A stretch of DNA of 64,000 nt from Alphaproteobacteria bacterium (GCA_020632955.1 JACKEO010000008.1:136890-200889), one strand, 5' to 3'; numbered from the stretch's first letter, positions 35,440 to 49,618 are shown. Numbers and translations are program-made. The notes: generated by a model not told the origin, from the sequence alone.

Positions 35440-37302
35440 TCAGCGGACCTCGGGCTCCTCGAGCCACTGGCGGCTGCCCGCGGTGATCGTGTTCGTGGTC
35501 ACCAGTCCCGACGGCCAGGTGATCTGCACCTCGGCCTCGTCGGCCTGCCCCAGGCTCACCGTGAGCCAGGGGCTGTTGCGCGACTGGAAGCCCACGGTGG
35601 TGGGCACGCCGTACCAGCGGGTGGCGGTGCCGGTCACCCGCACCTTGGCACCGATGGCCTCGCGGTTCGACACGGTGCCCCGCAGCCGCACCGCCGCGGT
35701 GCGCGAGGCCGACGGCCCGCCCGCCATGAGCACCGGGAAGGCGCGGCTGTCCACGGTGCGCGGATCCACGCCGGGCGGCAGGTTGAACGGCCTGGCGTCC
35801 CAGCGACCGAAGCCGCCCATGTTCCAGAAGAGGTCGATGTCGCCGTCCTGGTCGAGGTCGCCGAGCGCGCTGCCGTGGTGCTGGCCGTGCAGGTCGGGCT
35901 CGCCGCTCATGTCGGTGCGCCGGAAGCGCAGGCCGTCCACCGCCCCCGTGTGCACGAAGGGCACCGGGTAGGAGGTCATGTCCGGAGAGCCCGGCCCCAC
36001 GAAGATCTCGGGGAAGCCGTCGCCCGTCAGGTCGCCCACGTTCAGGCCCATCGTGTTCTCGGGGCGCGACGCCACGAGGCTGTGATCCAGCCCCACCTCG
36101 CGCCCCAGCAGCTCCACCGTGCCGTCGCCCACGCTGCGCAGGATCACGGCCTGCAGCCAGCCGCGCCCCACGAAGAGGTCGTCGCGGCCGTCCTGGTCCA
36201 CGTCGAGCGGGGCCACGCTGAACACCGGGCCCTGGTGGGTGACCAGGTCGGGCAGCACGTCCTCGGAGACCTCCTCGAAGCCCTGCCCCTGCAGGTTGCG
36301 GTAGAGCGCCACGTGGGCGTCCCGCTTCGTGTCGGCCTGGCCGGAGTCGGTGCGGTAGGTCGACCAGTCGCCCATGTTGGGGATGAAGAGGTCGAGCCAG
36401 CCGTCGGCGTCGTAGTCCCACCACACGGGCTGGTGGGCGTCGTAGGGCGCGCGACCGATGCCGAGCGCCGTGGCCACGTCCTCGAAGGTGCCGTCGCCGC
36501 GCCCCCGGTACAGGCGCACCGGCGCCTCCACGTCGGTGGTGTCGGTCTCGTAGGTGCCCACGCAGCAGGGCGGGATCGACATGAGCGAGCGGGAGGTGAT
36601 CACCAGGTCGAGGTGACCGTCGCGGTCGAAGTCGGCCCAGGCCGCGCCCCACCACGCCCACTTCGAGGTCTCGATGCCCGAGGCGGCGGTGACCTCGGTG
36701 AAGGCGCCGGCCGTGGCCAGATCGTTGCGGTAGAGCCGGAGCTGGCCCGTGCCGTCGTAGCCGCCGTTGGTGAGCAGCACGTCGGGGTCGCCGTCGCCGT
36801 CCCAGTCGGCCCAGGCCGCACCCCAGTTGCCCTGGCTGTGCTCGGCGGGGATGCCCAGGGTGAGGGGCTCGAAGGTGCCGTCGCCCACGCTGCGCCAGAG
36901 CAGGCCGCCCCGGTCGGCGCCGCGGTGGTCGTTGCGGGCGTGGCCCTGCCACAGGTCGTCGAGGCCGTCGCCGTCCACGTCGACGATGGAGGCACCACGC
37001 CCGTAGGCCTTGGGCGCGGCGTGCAGACCGGCCGCCTCGCTCACGTCGCACAGCGGCCGCTCGGGCGGGCAGGCCGCGGGCAGCGCGAAGGTGCGCAGCG
37101 GCTCGGGGATCACCCGCGCGCGGCCCGGGTCCACCACCGCGCCCGTCTCGGCCGTCTCGGCATCGGGCGCGTCGTCCGCCGGATCCCCGGTCTCGACCGG
37201 CGCGACGGGGTCGTTCCCGGAACCGGTGGGCGGAGACAGGACAGGGTCCGACGCGGGCGACAGGGCGCAGCCCGCGAGGACCGTGAGCGTCAACAGGCGC
37301 AC
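35440..37302 (-). CDS. FG-GAP/VCBS-repeat lipoprotein with ASPIC/UnbV C-terminal domain
   Basis: A 620-residue protein starting at GTG 37302, with a signal (lipobox LAGC) and a D/P-rich linker. The propeller has repeated FG-GAP calcium loops: 'DVDGDGLDDLWQG', 'DWDGDGDPDVLLTNGG', 'DFDRDGHLDLVI', 'DYDADGWLDLFIPN', 'DVDQDGRDDLFVG' and 'DLDQDGDIDLFW'. The C-terminal ASPIC/UnbV domain is recognisable from 'VRLRGTVSNREAIGAKVRV', 'GFQSRNSPWLTVSLG' and 'QITWPSG'. Such proteins bind calcium and are surface lectins or adhesion proteins; UnbV domains occur in myxobacterial and planctomycete secreted proteins. The 133-bp gap beyond its 5' end has no gene I can support. Confidence 0.84.
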   Translation of the reverse strand: MRLLTLTVLAGCALSPASDPVLSPPTGSGNDPVAPVETGDPADDAPDAETAETGAVVDPGRARVIPEPLRTFALPAACPPERPLCDVSEAAGLHAAPKAYGRGASIVDVDGDGLDDLWQGHARNDHRGADRGGLLWRSVGDGTFEPLTLGIPAEHSQGNWGAAWADWDGDGDPDVLLTNGGYDGTGQLRLYRNDLATAGAFTEVTAASGIETSKWAWWGAAWADFDRDGHLDLVITSRSLMSIPPCCVGTYETDTTDVEAPVRLYRGRGDGTFEDVATALGIGRAPYDAHQPVWWDYDADGWLDLFIPNMGDWSTYRTDSGQADTKRDAHVALYRNLQGQGFEEVSEDVLPDLVTHQGPVFSVAPLDVDQDGRDDLFVGRGWLQAVILRSVGDGTVELLGREVGLDHSLVASRPENTMGLNVGDLTGDGFPEIFVGPGSPDMTSYPVPFVHTGAVDGLRFRRTDMSGEPDLHGQHHGSALGDLDQDGDIDLFWNMGGFGRWDARPFNLPPGVDPRTVDSRAFPVLMAGGPSASRTAAVRLRGTVSNREAIGAKVRVTGTATRWYGVPTTVGFQSRNSPWLTVSLGQADEAEVQITWPSGLVTTNTITAGSRQWLEEPEVR

Positions 37303-37435
37303 GGGCGGCTCTCGGCGACGAGGGGGGGGGGCAGGTGGTGCCCTGAGATGCCACGTCCATCGGCCCTCTCGCGCGCGCGATGACCGGATGAGACGAACGT
37401 TTGACCTGGGCCTGTCCGCAGCGCGCACGATCCCG

Positions 37436-39277
37436 TCAGCTGCGCACGAACCACTCCGACATCATCACGGTGCGCACGCGCCACACGTCGGTGAAGCGCT
37501 GCACCGCCCAGAGGATGCGGCCCATGTTCCGCATCAGCGCCAGAGGGCCCGAGGCGCCGTAGAAGCGCCAGGGGTCGGTGACGTGCGCGGCCGACGGCCA
37601 GGCCTCCTCCACCAGCCCGTCGAGGGCCGGCGCGCCCTGCGTCAACGGCGCCAGCACCAGGTTGCGCACGTACCGGGTGCGTGGCTGGATGGCCTCGCTC
37701 ACGGGCGACATCGTGCCGAACCAGCGCTCCAGCCACGCGGCCGGATCCAGGCGGCGGGGACGCAGCAGCAGGCTCACCGCGGTCACCCCCGGGCTGCGCA
37801 CCCCGTCGGGCCAGTCGCGCGCCGAGGCGTGCCGGTTGTCTCCGTAGGTGCGGTACACCGACTCGGCCACCTGCCACGCGTGGGCGCCGAGGCCCGAGCT
37901 CTCCAGCCGCGCCACGAAGGCCGCCGCGAGGTGGGGGTCGGCCACCCAGGCGTTCACCAGCGCCACGGGGGCGAGGTCGCCCAGCGGGAAGGGCGACGGC
38001 GAGGGCACGTCGGCGGCCTCGTCGGCGCAGAGCACCGACAGCCGCTGCGCACCGGCGGCGAGCAGGTCGGGCGCCACGGCGTCGAGCAGCTCGGCGCGCA
38101 GGGCGGCGCGGCCCCGCCCGTCCGGGTCGGTGACGAGCAGCACCACCTTCGTGAGGCCGGCCTCGTCGCGCGCACGCAGCCCGTGGGCCTCCAGCCGCGG
38201 ACGCCGCAGGCCCTCGAGCAGGCGGCGGTGGTCGTCGCGGTGGCGCGCCAGCCCCTCGGCGCTGCCGATCAGCGGCGCCCAGCCCAGGTCGCGCCGCGCC
38301 GCATCCGTCCGGAAGGCGGAGCTGCGCGTGAGCTTGAGCACGCCGATGCGCGTGAGCACGGGCTCGGGCCCGCCCAGCGCGTACGCCACCTCGCTGGCCC
38401 AGGCCGCCGCGTAGGCCACAGGTGCCGGGATCGCCCAGCGCGGCCACGGGAAGCCCAGGCCCTCGGCCAGCGGACGGAACCAGGTGATGCCGTTGAGCCG
38501 CTCCTCGTCGGTGACGAAGTAGGCGCGCCCGCCCACCGCCTCGGGGCGCTCCGCGAGGGCCCGCGCGGCCAGCAGCTCGGCCCGCACCAGCGTGGCCACG
38601 TGGGTGTTGTCGACCACCGCCCGGCCGTCGCCGATGGTGGCCACGAAGGCCCCCTGCGCGAGCTGCGCGACGAAGGCCTCCACCATGTAGCCGCCGCGCC
38701 CGGGGCCCCAGATGCCGCCCGGCCGCAGGGCGCAGGTGCGCAGCCCGCCCGGCGTGTCGGCGGCGCGCACGAGGCGCTCGCCCTCGGCCTTCGTCTCGCC
38801 GTACACGTCCACGAAGTGCGCCGCGTAGGGCAGCTCCTCGCCCACCTCCACCAGCTCGCGGTCGATCACCACGTTCGCCGACGAGGTGGCCACCAGCCGG
38901 CCCACGCCCGCCGCCCGCGCGGCGTCGAGCACCGAGCGGGTGCCGTCCACGTTCACGGCGTGGATGCGGGCACGCACCGCCGGCGGCACGAGCCCGGCGA
39001 AGGCCATCGCGGCGGCGGCGTGGAAGACCGTGTCGACGCCGGCGCAGGCCTCGCGCAGGAGCCGGGGATCGCGCACGTCCCCCACCCAGGCACCCACCCC
39101 CGGTACCTCCACACCCACGAGGTCGAGCGCACGCACCTCGCAGCCCAGGTGCAGCAGCGCCTGCACGAGGTGGCCCCCGAGGTAGCCGGCGGCTCCGGTC
39201 ACCAGGCACACCGGACCCACCGCGGCCGCGTCGAGGCCCTCGGTGCAGCGCTGCAGGAGCTCGTCGTCGAGGGTCAC
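37436..39277 (-). CDS. 3-beta-HSD-type NAD(P) dehydrogenase fused to an EthD-like domain
   Basis: A 613-residue two-domain protein starting at GTG 39277, which overlaps the upstream SDR stop (GTGA). Residues 20-360 match the 3-beta-hydroxysteroid dehydrogenase family: TGAAGYLGGHL (Rossmann), 'DTVFHAAAAMAF', 'TSSANVV', YGETKAE (YxxxK), 'LRPGGIWGPGRGG' and 'DNTHVA'. The region about 385-600 is a second module, beginning 'LTKVVLLVTDPDGRGRAALR' and later 'GVTAVSLLLRPRRLDPAAW', which looks like an EthD/dimeric alpha-beta barrel. 3-beta-HSDs oxidise 3-beta-hydroxy-delta-5 steroids. The fusion to an EthD-like domain is unusual and might add a decarboxylase, hydrolase or dimerisation step. It forms an operon with the SDR. 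Confidence 0.8.
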   Translation of the reverse strand: MTLDDELLQRCTEGLDAAAVGPVCLVTGAAGYLGGHLVQALLHLGCEVRALDLVGVEVPGVGAWVGDVRDPRLLREACAGVDTVFHAAAAMAFAGLVPPAVRARIHAVNVDGTRSVLDAARAAGVGRLVATSSANVVIDRELVEVGEELPYAAHFVDVYGETKAEGERLVRAADTPGGLRTCALRPGGIWGPGRGGYMVEAFVAQLAQGAFVATIGDGRAVVDNTHVATLVRAELLAARALAERPEAVGGRAYFVTDEERLNGITWFRPLAEGLGFPWPRWAIPAPVAYAAAWASEVAYALGGPEPVLTRIGVLKLTRSSAFRTDAARRDLGWAPLIGSAEGLARHRDDHRRLLEGLRRPRLEAHGLRARDEAGLTKVVLLVTDPDGRGRAALRAELLDAVAPDLLAAGAQRLSVLCADEAADVPSPSPFPLGDLAPVALVNAWVADPHLAAAFVARLESSGLGAHAWQVAESVYRTYGDNRHASARDWPDGVRSPGVTAVSLLLRPRRLDPAAWLERWFGTMSPVSEAIQPRTRYVRNLVLAPLTQGAPALDGLVEEAWPSAAHVTDPWRFYGASGPLALMRNMGRILWAVQRFTDVWRVRTVMMSEWFVRS

Positions 39278-40071
39278 GGGGCGTCCTCGTACATGCGCCG
39301 GGTGGTCTGCGAGATGAGCCGCACGGCGCGGCGCCGCGGGAGCAGCGCGAGCAGGCGGGAGGCCCAGCGGTTCGTGCGACCGCACACCCAGGTGGGGCCG
39401 CGGGTGCCCAGGGCCGCCAGCGCCTCGGTCACCACCTGCTCGGGCGCGCCGGGTCGGGCCAGGGCGCGGCGCGCCGCCGGGGTCACGCGCTCGAAGGCGG
39501 GCGTGGAGGTGGCGCCCGCCACGCAGGCCAGCACGTCCACGCCGCGGGGGCCCAGCTCCTCCCAGAGCACCTCGGCGAACACGGTGTCGAAGGCCTTGGT
39601 GGCCGCGTAGGTGCCCACGAAGGCCGACCCCTGGAAGCCCGACATCGACGACATGATCACGATGCCGCCCCGCCCCCGCGCCACCATCGCCGGCGCCAGC
39701 GCGCCCACCACCCGCACGGGGCCGCGCACGTTCACGTCCACCGTGGTGAGGCGCTCCTCCTCGGACAGATCGAGGAAGGCGCCCACCCGCGAGAAACAGG
39801 CGTTGTAGACCAGCATCCCCACCTCGCGGGAGTCGAGGCCCTCGCGCAGGCGCGCCACCACGTCGTCGGCGCCCAGATCGAGGGCCACCACGTGGGCCTC
39901 CACCCCCAGGGCCCGCACCTCGGCGGCCACCTCCTGCAGGGCGCCCTCCCGGCGTGCCACGAGCACCACGGGCAGGCCGCGTCGCGCCAGCTCGAGGCTC
40001 CAGGCCCGCCCCAGCCCCTCGCTGGCCCCGGCCACCAGGGCCCAGGGTCCGTAGCGCTCCGTCCACGACAT
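39274..40071 (-). CDS. Short-chain dehydrogenase/reductase (SDR)
   Basis: A 265-residue classical SDR starting at ATG 40071: GASEGLGRA (cofactor loop), 'VALDLGADD', 'VYNACFSRVG', 'SSMSGFQGSAFV' (Ser region) and TYAATKAF (YxxxK). It resembles the ketosteroid/3-oxo-acyl reductase type with an unusual Asn-Ala-Cys in place of NNAG ('YNACF'). It is the first gene of a two-gene operon with the 3-beta-HSD-EthD fusion (GTGA overlap). Together they may interconvert sterol 3-hydroxy and keto groups. Confidence 0.83.
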   Translation of the reverse strand: MSWTERYGPWALVAGASEGLGRAWSLELARRGLPVVLVARREGALQEVAAEVRALGVEAHVVALDLGADDVVARLREGLDSREVGMLVYNACFSRVGAFLDLSEEERLTTVDVNVRGPVRVVGALAPAMVARGRGGIVIMSSMSGFQGSAFVGTYAATKAFDTVFAEVLWEELGPRGVDVLACVAGATSTPAFERVTPAARRALARPGAPEQVVTEALAALGTRGPTWVCGRTNRWASRLLALLPRRRAVRLISQTTRRMYEDAP

Positions 40072-40185
40072 CGGCCCTCCGCGCCCCCGTCCCCTACGCG
40101 CCCCACCCGGGCGGAGCCACCGCGCGGGCGCGGCCCTCCGGCGCTAGGATGCGCCCGCACACGACCCCTCCCGGAGCCCGTCCGC

Positions 40186-42225
40186 ATGCCTGCGCGCCGC
40201 GGTCCCCGCCTGCCCCCGCTCGGCGTCGCCGTCCTGGCCGCCGCCTGCGCCGGCACCGCCACCCCGCCGGTGCTCGCCGAGGACACGCAGCCCCAGCACC
40301 ACTCCGGCTGGTCGCCCGCCCCCCCGCGCGACGACGCCACCCCCCCGGTGCCCTGCGACGCGCCCGCCGATGCGGAGATCGAGCTCACCTCGCCCGCCGA
40401 GGGCACCGTGGTGCGCGGTGCCGCCACCCCGGTGCTCGTGCGCGTGACCGCCGACGAGGACGGCGCCGAGGCCGTGCTGTGCCTCGACAGCGAGGTCGTC
40501 CCCACGGCGCTCCCGGTCATCCGGTCCCGCGCCCGGCAGGTGGGCGACGGGTGGGACCTGATCGCCTGGCTCCCCCTGGCCGAGCTCACCGCGCCGGGCG
40601 ACCACGCCCTCGACCTGCGGGTGCGGCGCACCGACGGCACCGTGCTGGCCGCCCACCGCGACCTCACCTGGACGCCGCGCCCCCACCGCGTGGAGGTGGA
40701 GGTGGTGGACGGCGCGGGGCGTCCCGTCTCGGCCCGCCTGCGTGCGCTGAAGGCGGGCACGCCCGCGATGCTGGGTCCGCCCGATGGCACCCTGGTCGAC
40801 CCCTACGGTCGCGACGCCCCCAGCACCACGCTCGTGGCCACGGGGGGCCACGGCACCCTGTTCGTCGACCCGGGCACCTGGCGGCTGGTGGCCTCGCGAT
40901 CGGTGCGCGACGGCCTCGCCAGCGTGGTGGTCACCGTGCCCGTGGACGGCCCCGTGCGCCTGGTGGTGCCCGAGGTGGTGCCCACGCCCGGCCGCCTGTC
41001 GGCCGACCTGCACGTGCACACCGCGCGCAGCCAGGACGCCTTCCTCCCCCACGCCGAGCGCCTGGGCAGCCTGCTCGCCGCCGGCGTCGACGTGGCCGTG
41101 ATCACCGACCACAGCACGGTGACCGACCTCGACGCCGCCCTCGTGGGCCTCGCCGGCCCCACGCGAGGGGGCACGCGGCTGATCCCCGGCATCGAGCTCG
41201 ACGTGCACGCCTCGGGACCCCAGGACTACACCGGCTGGGACTTCGCCCACTACAACGCCTACCCGGTGGCGCCCGAGACCGTGGCCCCCTTCCCCCCCGG
41301 CGACCCGCCCACCTTCGGCTCCTTCTACGACGCCGTGCGTGCCCGGCAGGCCGAGGCCCCCGTGGCCGGCACCGGCGAGGCCATGCTGCTGCAGCTCAAC
41401 CACCCGCGGGGCATCCACTTCCGCCCGGAGCTCAAGCCCAGCGCCGGGTCCTGGAACATCTTCAACCGCTTCGACTTCGACCCCGCGGTGCCCCTCGGCC
41501 AGGGCTCGAACTGGTGGCTGAACTCGCCCGACCCCACCAGCGGCACCATCCCCCTCGACCTCGACGTGCTCGAGGTGGTGAACCGCTTCAGCCTGGAGCT
41601 CTGGCTGGCGGTGCGCCGCGACTGGTTCGCCTTCTGGAACCAGGGCTACCGCCTCACGGGCACGGGCAACTCCGACAGCCACGCCGTGCAGGTGGAGCAG
41701 GCGGGCTTCCCCACCAACCTGGTGCGCGCCCCCCGCCCCGACGACGACGACCCCCTCGACACGCTCGCCTTCCTGGAGGCCGTGCGCGGCGGCAACGTGC
41801 TGGTGTCCACCGGCCCCGTGGTGGAGCTGTGGCTCACCGGCGCCGACGGCCTGCCCGTGGAGCCCGGCGGCATGGTGCAGGGCCACGCGGTGCAGGCCCG
41901 CGTGCGCGTGCGCGCCGCCCCCTGGGTGCCCGTGCCCGAGCTGCGCCTGGTGGTGGATGGCGAGGTGGTGCACACCGAGGCCCTCGAGGCTCCTCCGGCG
42001 GGCACGGTGCTCGACGTGGAGCGCGTGCTGCCGCTCACGCTGGACGCGGACGCCTGGGTGCTCGCCGAGGCCGGCTGGGCGGTCACGCCCCACACGGGTC
42101 CGCAGCCCGCGGTGGGCGGCGACTACGCGGTGGTGGCGCCCGGGTACGTGCCGCTGGGCTTCACGAACCCGGTCCGGGTGGATGCGGACGGGGATGGGGG
42201 GTGGACGCCGCCGGGGTTGTTCTGA
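40186..42225 (+). CDS. CehA/McbA-family PHP-domain metallohydrolase (lipoprotein)
   Basis: A 679-residue protein starting at ATG 40186 (GGAG upstream) with a signal peptide and possible lipobox (LAAAC). The PHP domain shows the metal ligands 'DLHVHTARSQD' (HxH), 'VITDHSTVTD', 'GIELDVHA', 'QLNHPRG' and GNSDSH, in the order expected for CehA/McbA-type phosphodiester/carbamate hydrolases. Flanking domains are Ig/CBM-like beta modules: the N-terminal ~250 residues and the region after about 500. It is probably secreted and acts on an organic ester or a phosphodiester; the substrate is unknown. This is the last ordinary chromosomal gene before the composition changes. Confidence 0.84.
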   Translation: MPARRGPRLPPLGVAVLAAACAGTATPPVLAEDTQPQHHSGWSPAPPRDDATPPVPCDAPADAEIELTSPAEGTVVRGAATPVLVRVTADEDGAEAVLCLDSEVVPTALPVIRSRARQVGDGWDLIAWLPLAELTAPGDHALDLRVRRTDGTVLAAHRDLTWTPRPHRVEVEVVDGAGRPVSARLRALKAGTPAMLGPPDGTLVDPYGRDAPSTTLVATGGHGTLFVDPGTWRLVASRSVRDGLASVVVTVPVDGPVRLVVPEVVPTPGRLSADLHVHTARSQDAFLPHAERLGSLLAAGVDVAVITDHSTVTDLDAALVGLAGPTRGGTRLIPGIELDVHASGPQDYTGWDFAHYNAYPVAPETVAPFPPGDPPTFGSFYDAVRARQAEAPVAGTGEAMLLQLNHPRGIHFRPELKPSAGSWNIFNRFDFDPAVPLGQGSNWWLNSPDPTSGTIPLDLDVLEVVNRFSLELWLAVRRDWFAFWNQGYRLTGTGNSDSHAVQVEQAGFPTNLVRAPRPDDDDPLDTLAFLEAVRGGNVLVSTGPVVELWLTGADGLPVEPGGMVQGHAVQARVRVRAAPWVPVPELRLVVDGEVVHTEALEAPPAGTVLDVERVLPLTLDADAWVLAEAGWAVTPHTGPQPAVGGDYAVVAPGYVPLGFTNPVRVDADGDGGWTPPGLF

Positions 42226-42541
42226 AAACGCTGGGGTGTCCGCGGAACCGGATCAACTCCAGGTCAGGGGTCGACCCTCGTCACGTTCGCCGGGCGCCGC
42301 AATGGGTCCCCGGGCTGTTCGGTAGGGGGAACTTGGGTCCTGCGGACGAAGTACCCTCGGCAACAGGGTAGCTCGGCGAGCAGGGCGAAGGTCAAGTCGA
42401 GGCGGGAGACCGGACCCGAGCGCTTGGCCCGGTGGGAGGCGATGGTCGAGGGCGGGATGACCAGGGCCGAGGTGGCGAGGGCCGAGGGCGTGAGCAGGGC
42501 CGCCATCACAGTCGGCCTGCAGAAGCTGGGCTCCGACTCAT
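42226..42541 (+). pseudogene. Start-less HTH-ending fragment, probable recombinase/mobile-element remnant
   Basis: Immediately after the PHP gene's stop, the same frame stays open to TGA 42539-42541. No start codon exists for most of it; the first ATG is at 42440, in 'RWEAMVEGG'. The conceptual end reads RLARWEAMVEGGMTRAEVAR followed by AEGVSRAAITVGLQKLG and a stop. That is a helix-turn-helix of the 'tRAElARreGVSRAaVT' type found at the ends of serine recombinases and in small transposon-linked regulators. The upstream part (about 42,270-42,430) has a coding-like run 'GTWVLRTKYPRQQGSSASRAK' with no family I can name. I interpret it as a decayed C-terminal fragment at the left boundary of the defence island. 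It could instead be chance. Confidence 0.45.
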
Positions 42542-42743
42542 GATCCGGGTTCGTTCGTCGTCGCGGCACCCCCATGCGCGAGTGCCTTCTGACGACGCAG
42601 GCCTCGAAGCACCGCACCACACCGCTTCATCCACGCAGCCCGCCAGCCATCACGCGAGGTCCAGCCGATGATCTCCCGCCCGGGAGGGTCATTCCGCGCC
42701 CATATGCGCTACCGTGGCGCTCCCGGCCGCCACCCTCCGCTGT
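42542..42743. other. Intergenic leader of the defence island
   Basis: No gene can be supported here. Together with the fragment before it, it makes a 518-bp gap between the PHP gene and the first defence gene. It is less GC-rich than the flanking chromosome and presumably contains the promoter of the defence operon, but no convincing -35/-10 pair was seen. A GGGAGGG-like run near 42,683 is too far from any chosen start to be its ribosome site. Confidence 0.5.
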
Positions 42744-47930
<5,187 letters not shown>

Positions 47931-47940
47931 GGGCTACGGC

Positions 47941-49047
47941 ATGTTCAAGCGAATCTTCATCGACAACTACCGGTGCTTCACCAACTTCGAGCTGGTTCCT
48001 GGCCGCGTCACACTGCTGCTCGGGCCCAATGGTGGGGGCAAGTCGTCACTCTTTGACCTGCTAACGGCCGTGGTCGACCTGACTCGGCAGGGAGCGGACG
48101 TCAGAGAGGTGTTCCCATCCGAGAGCCTCACCCGCTGGGACAAGCGCGAGCGGCAGCGGGTCGAGTTCGATGTAGAGGGCAATGGCGGCGTGTACCACTA
48201 CGAGCTCGTCGTCGAGCAGAGCGCAGAAGGTGGACCCACGCTCATCGAGAGTGAGCGGGTGACGCGGGATGGGAAGACCCTGTTCGCCTTCCATGACAGC
48301 AACGTCCACCTGCATCGGAACGACGGGAGCCCGGGTGCCTCGTTCGCCTTCCGCGGCACGCGGTCGTTTCTTGCGCAGATCGAGGAACGAGGTGAGACGC
48401 GCGACCTCATGTGGCTCCTGAACTTCCTGGAGGATGTCTGGACGATCCGCCTCAACGCACGCGCGATGGAGTCTGGGAGCCTGGAAGAGGAAGAGACGCT
48501 GGCACGGGACGGATCGAACTTTGCGTCCTGGTACCGGCACCTCACCCAGGAGATCCCGGATCGGCTCCAGGCACTGTGGTCTGCACTCAAGCCGGTAGTC
48601 CCAGGCCTCCAGGCGCTGAAGCTCCTGAGCTCCGGAGGCAAGGGACGCGCCCGCGATCTGGTCGCCGCGATGACGACCGCTGGCTCCGCCTACGACGTGG
48701 ACTTCGACGAGCTGTCGGATGGACAGCGAGCTCTCATCGCGCTTTACACCCTCCTTGAGGGAATCCCGGACGCGGGCTGCCTTCTCCTGGACGAGCCCGA
48801 GGCACATATTGGGCTGGCGGAGGTCCAGCCGTGGCTGGTCGAGCTCGACGAGAAGTTCGCCCAATCGGGGCAGGTGTTCGTGATTTCGCATCACCCTGAG
48901 GTCATCGACTACCTTGCGGCGAGCGAACCCATGATGGTGGAGCGCCCGGATGGGGGGCCTGCGAGGGCACGCGTCGTGAAGTTCGACCGCGATTCCGGAT
49001 TGCCGGCGTCTCAGCAACTCGCGCGAGGACTGTCCGATGGCGAGTAG
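47941..49047 (+). CDS. OLD/RecF-like ABC ATPase of a two-gene ATPase-TOPRIM pair
   Basis: A 368-residue AAA_21-type ATPase starting at ATG 47941, 10 bp after the helicase gene. The 'LFKRIFIDNYRCFTNFEL'-type N-terminus ('FKRIFIDNYRCFTNFEL' here) is typical of OLD/RecF families. Walker A is GPNGGGKS (28-35), signature LSDGQ (258-262), Walker B LLLDEP (281-286) and the H-loop FVISHHPEV (about 316). It lacks the C-terminal TOPRIM of OLD nucleases; the next gene supplies one in an 11-bp overlap. In PARIS (AriA/AriB) and AbiL-type systems, a similar ATPase holds back a TOPRIM toxin until phage proteins appear. Such a role is inferred. Base composition is lower in GC than the neighbouring SNF2 gene, suggesting an inserted module. 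Confidence 0.84.
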   Translation: MFKRIFIDNYRCFTNFELVPGRVTLLLGPNGGGKSSLFDLLTAVVDLTRQGADVREVFPSESLTRWDKRERQRVEFDVEGNGGVYHYELVVEQSAEGGPTLIESERVTRDGKTLFAFHDSNVHLHRNDGSPGASFAFRGTRSFLAQIEERGETRDLMWLLNFLEDVWTIRLNARAMESGSLEEEETLARDGSNFASWYRHLTQEIPDRLQALWSALKPVVPGLQALKLLSSGGKGRARDLVAAMTTAGSAYDVDFDELSDGQRALIALYTLLEGIPDAGCLLLDEPEAHIGLAEVQPWLVELDEKFAQSGQVFVISHHPEVIDYLAASEPMMVERPDGGPARARVVKFDRDSGLPASQQLARGLSDGE

Positions 49048-49618
49048 TCGGCAGGGCATCCGCGGAGTGGTGATCACCGAAGACAAGCGAACGGAGAGGT
49101 TCTTCCGCGGGCTGCTCGTGGCTCTCGGGTTCGAGAAGCGTGGATTCCGGTTCCTTACGGCGCCAAGCGGTGTGGGCGCCGGTGAGGCCTGGGTGCGCGA
49201 ACAGTACCCGACGGAGGTGCGCTACCTGCGCTCACGGTCCTATCAGGCGCTCTGCGTCGTGGCGGTCAGGGACGGGGACAACGTGGGTGTCAGCAAGCGC
49301 AAGGCCGAACTCGACCATGCCCTGACCAATGCGGGCCTTGCCGTACGCCAGCCGAAGGAGGCTATCGCTACACCCGTCCCCACATGGTCCATCGAGAACT
49401 GGCTGTTGGATCTCCTGGGACACGAAGGAGTCGATGAAGGGCAGTGCCCGTCCGACGCCCCCAAGACCCCCTGGAAGCGAGTGTTTGAGCGCGATCACGC
49501 CGCGGACGAACGGAGCGCTCTCAGGGGGGCCGTGGGCGCATGGGTCAGCCCCCGGTCCGCTCCGCCAGAGCTTCCGTCACTCACCGATGGGCGCTCCGAG
49601 ATGGACAGGATTGGCTGA
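49037..49618 (+). CDS. TOPRIM-like nuclease candidate (partner of the OLD-like ATPase)
   Basis: A 193-residue protein whose ATG lies 11 bp inside the ATPase gene. It has a TOPRIM-like pattern: the early acidic residue E15 in 'VVITEDKRTERFF', then VAVRDGDN with D79 and D81 (the D-x-D pair), and a downstream 'PVPTWSIENWLLDLL', comparable with the 'P.FE.W' segment of RloB/DUF4276/DUF4435-like proteins. This assignment rests on those few residues and the partner gene, so it is moderately sure. The stop overlaps the next gene's start (TGATG). It likely cleaves nucleic acid, with tRNA or DNA as possible targets. Confidence 0.66.
   Translation: MASSRQGIRGVVITEDKRTERFFRGLLVALGFEKRGFRFLTAPSGVGAGEAWVREQYPTEVRYLRSRSYQALCVVAVRDGDNVGVSKRKAELDHALTNAGLAVRQPKEAIATPVPTWSIENWLLDLLGHEGVDEGQCPSDAPKTPWKRVFERDHAADERSALRGAVGAWVSPRSAPPELPSLTDGRSEMDRIG

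Noticed and set aside
42226..42743. tRNA gene as integration site
   Set aside because: No cloverleaf or T-arm-like GTTCGA-type segment with matching stems could be built in this gap.
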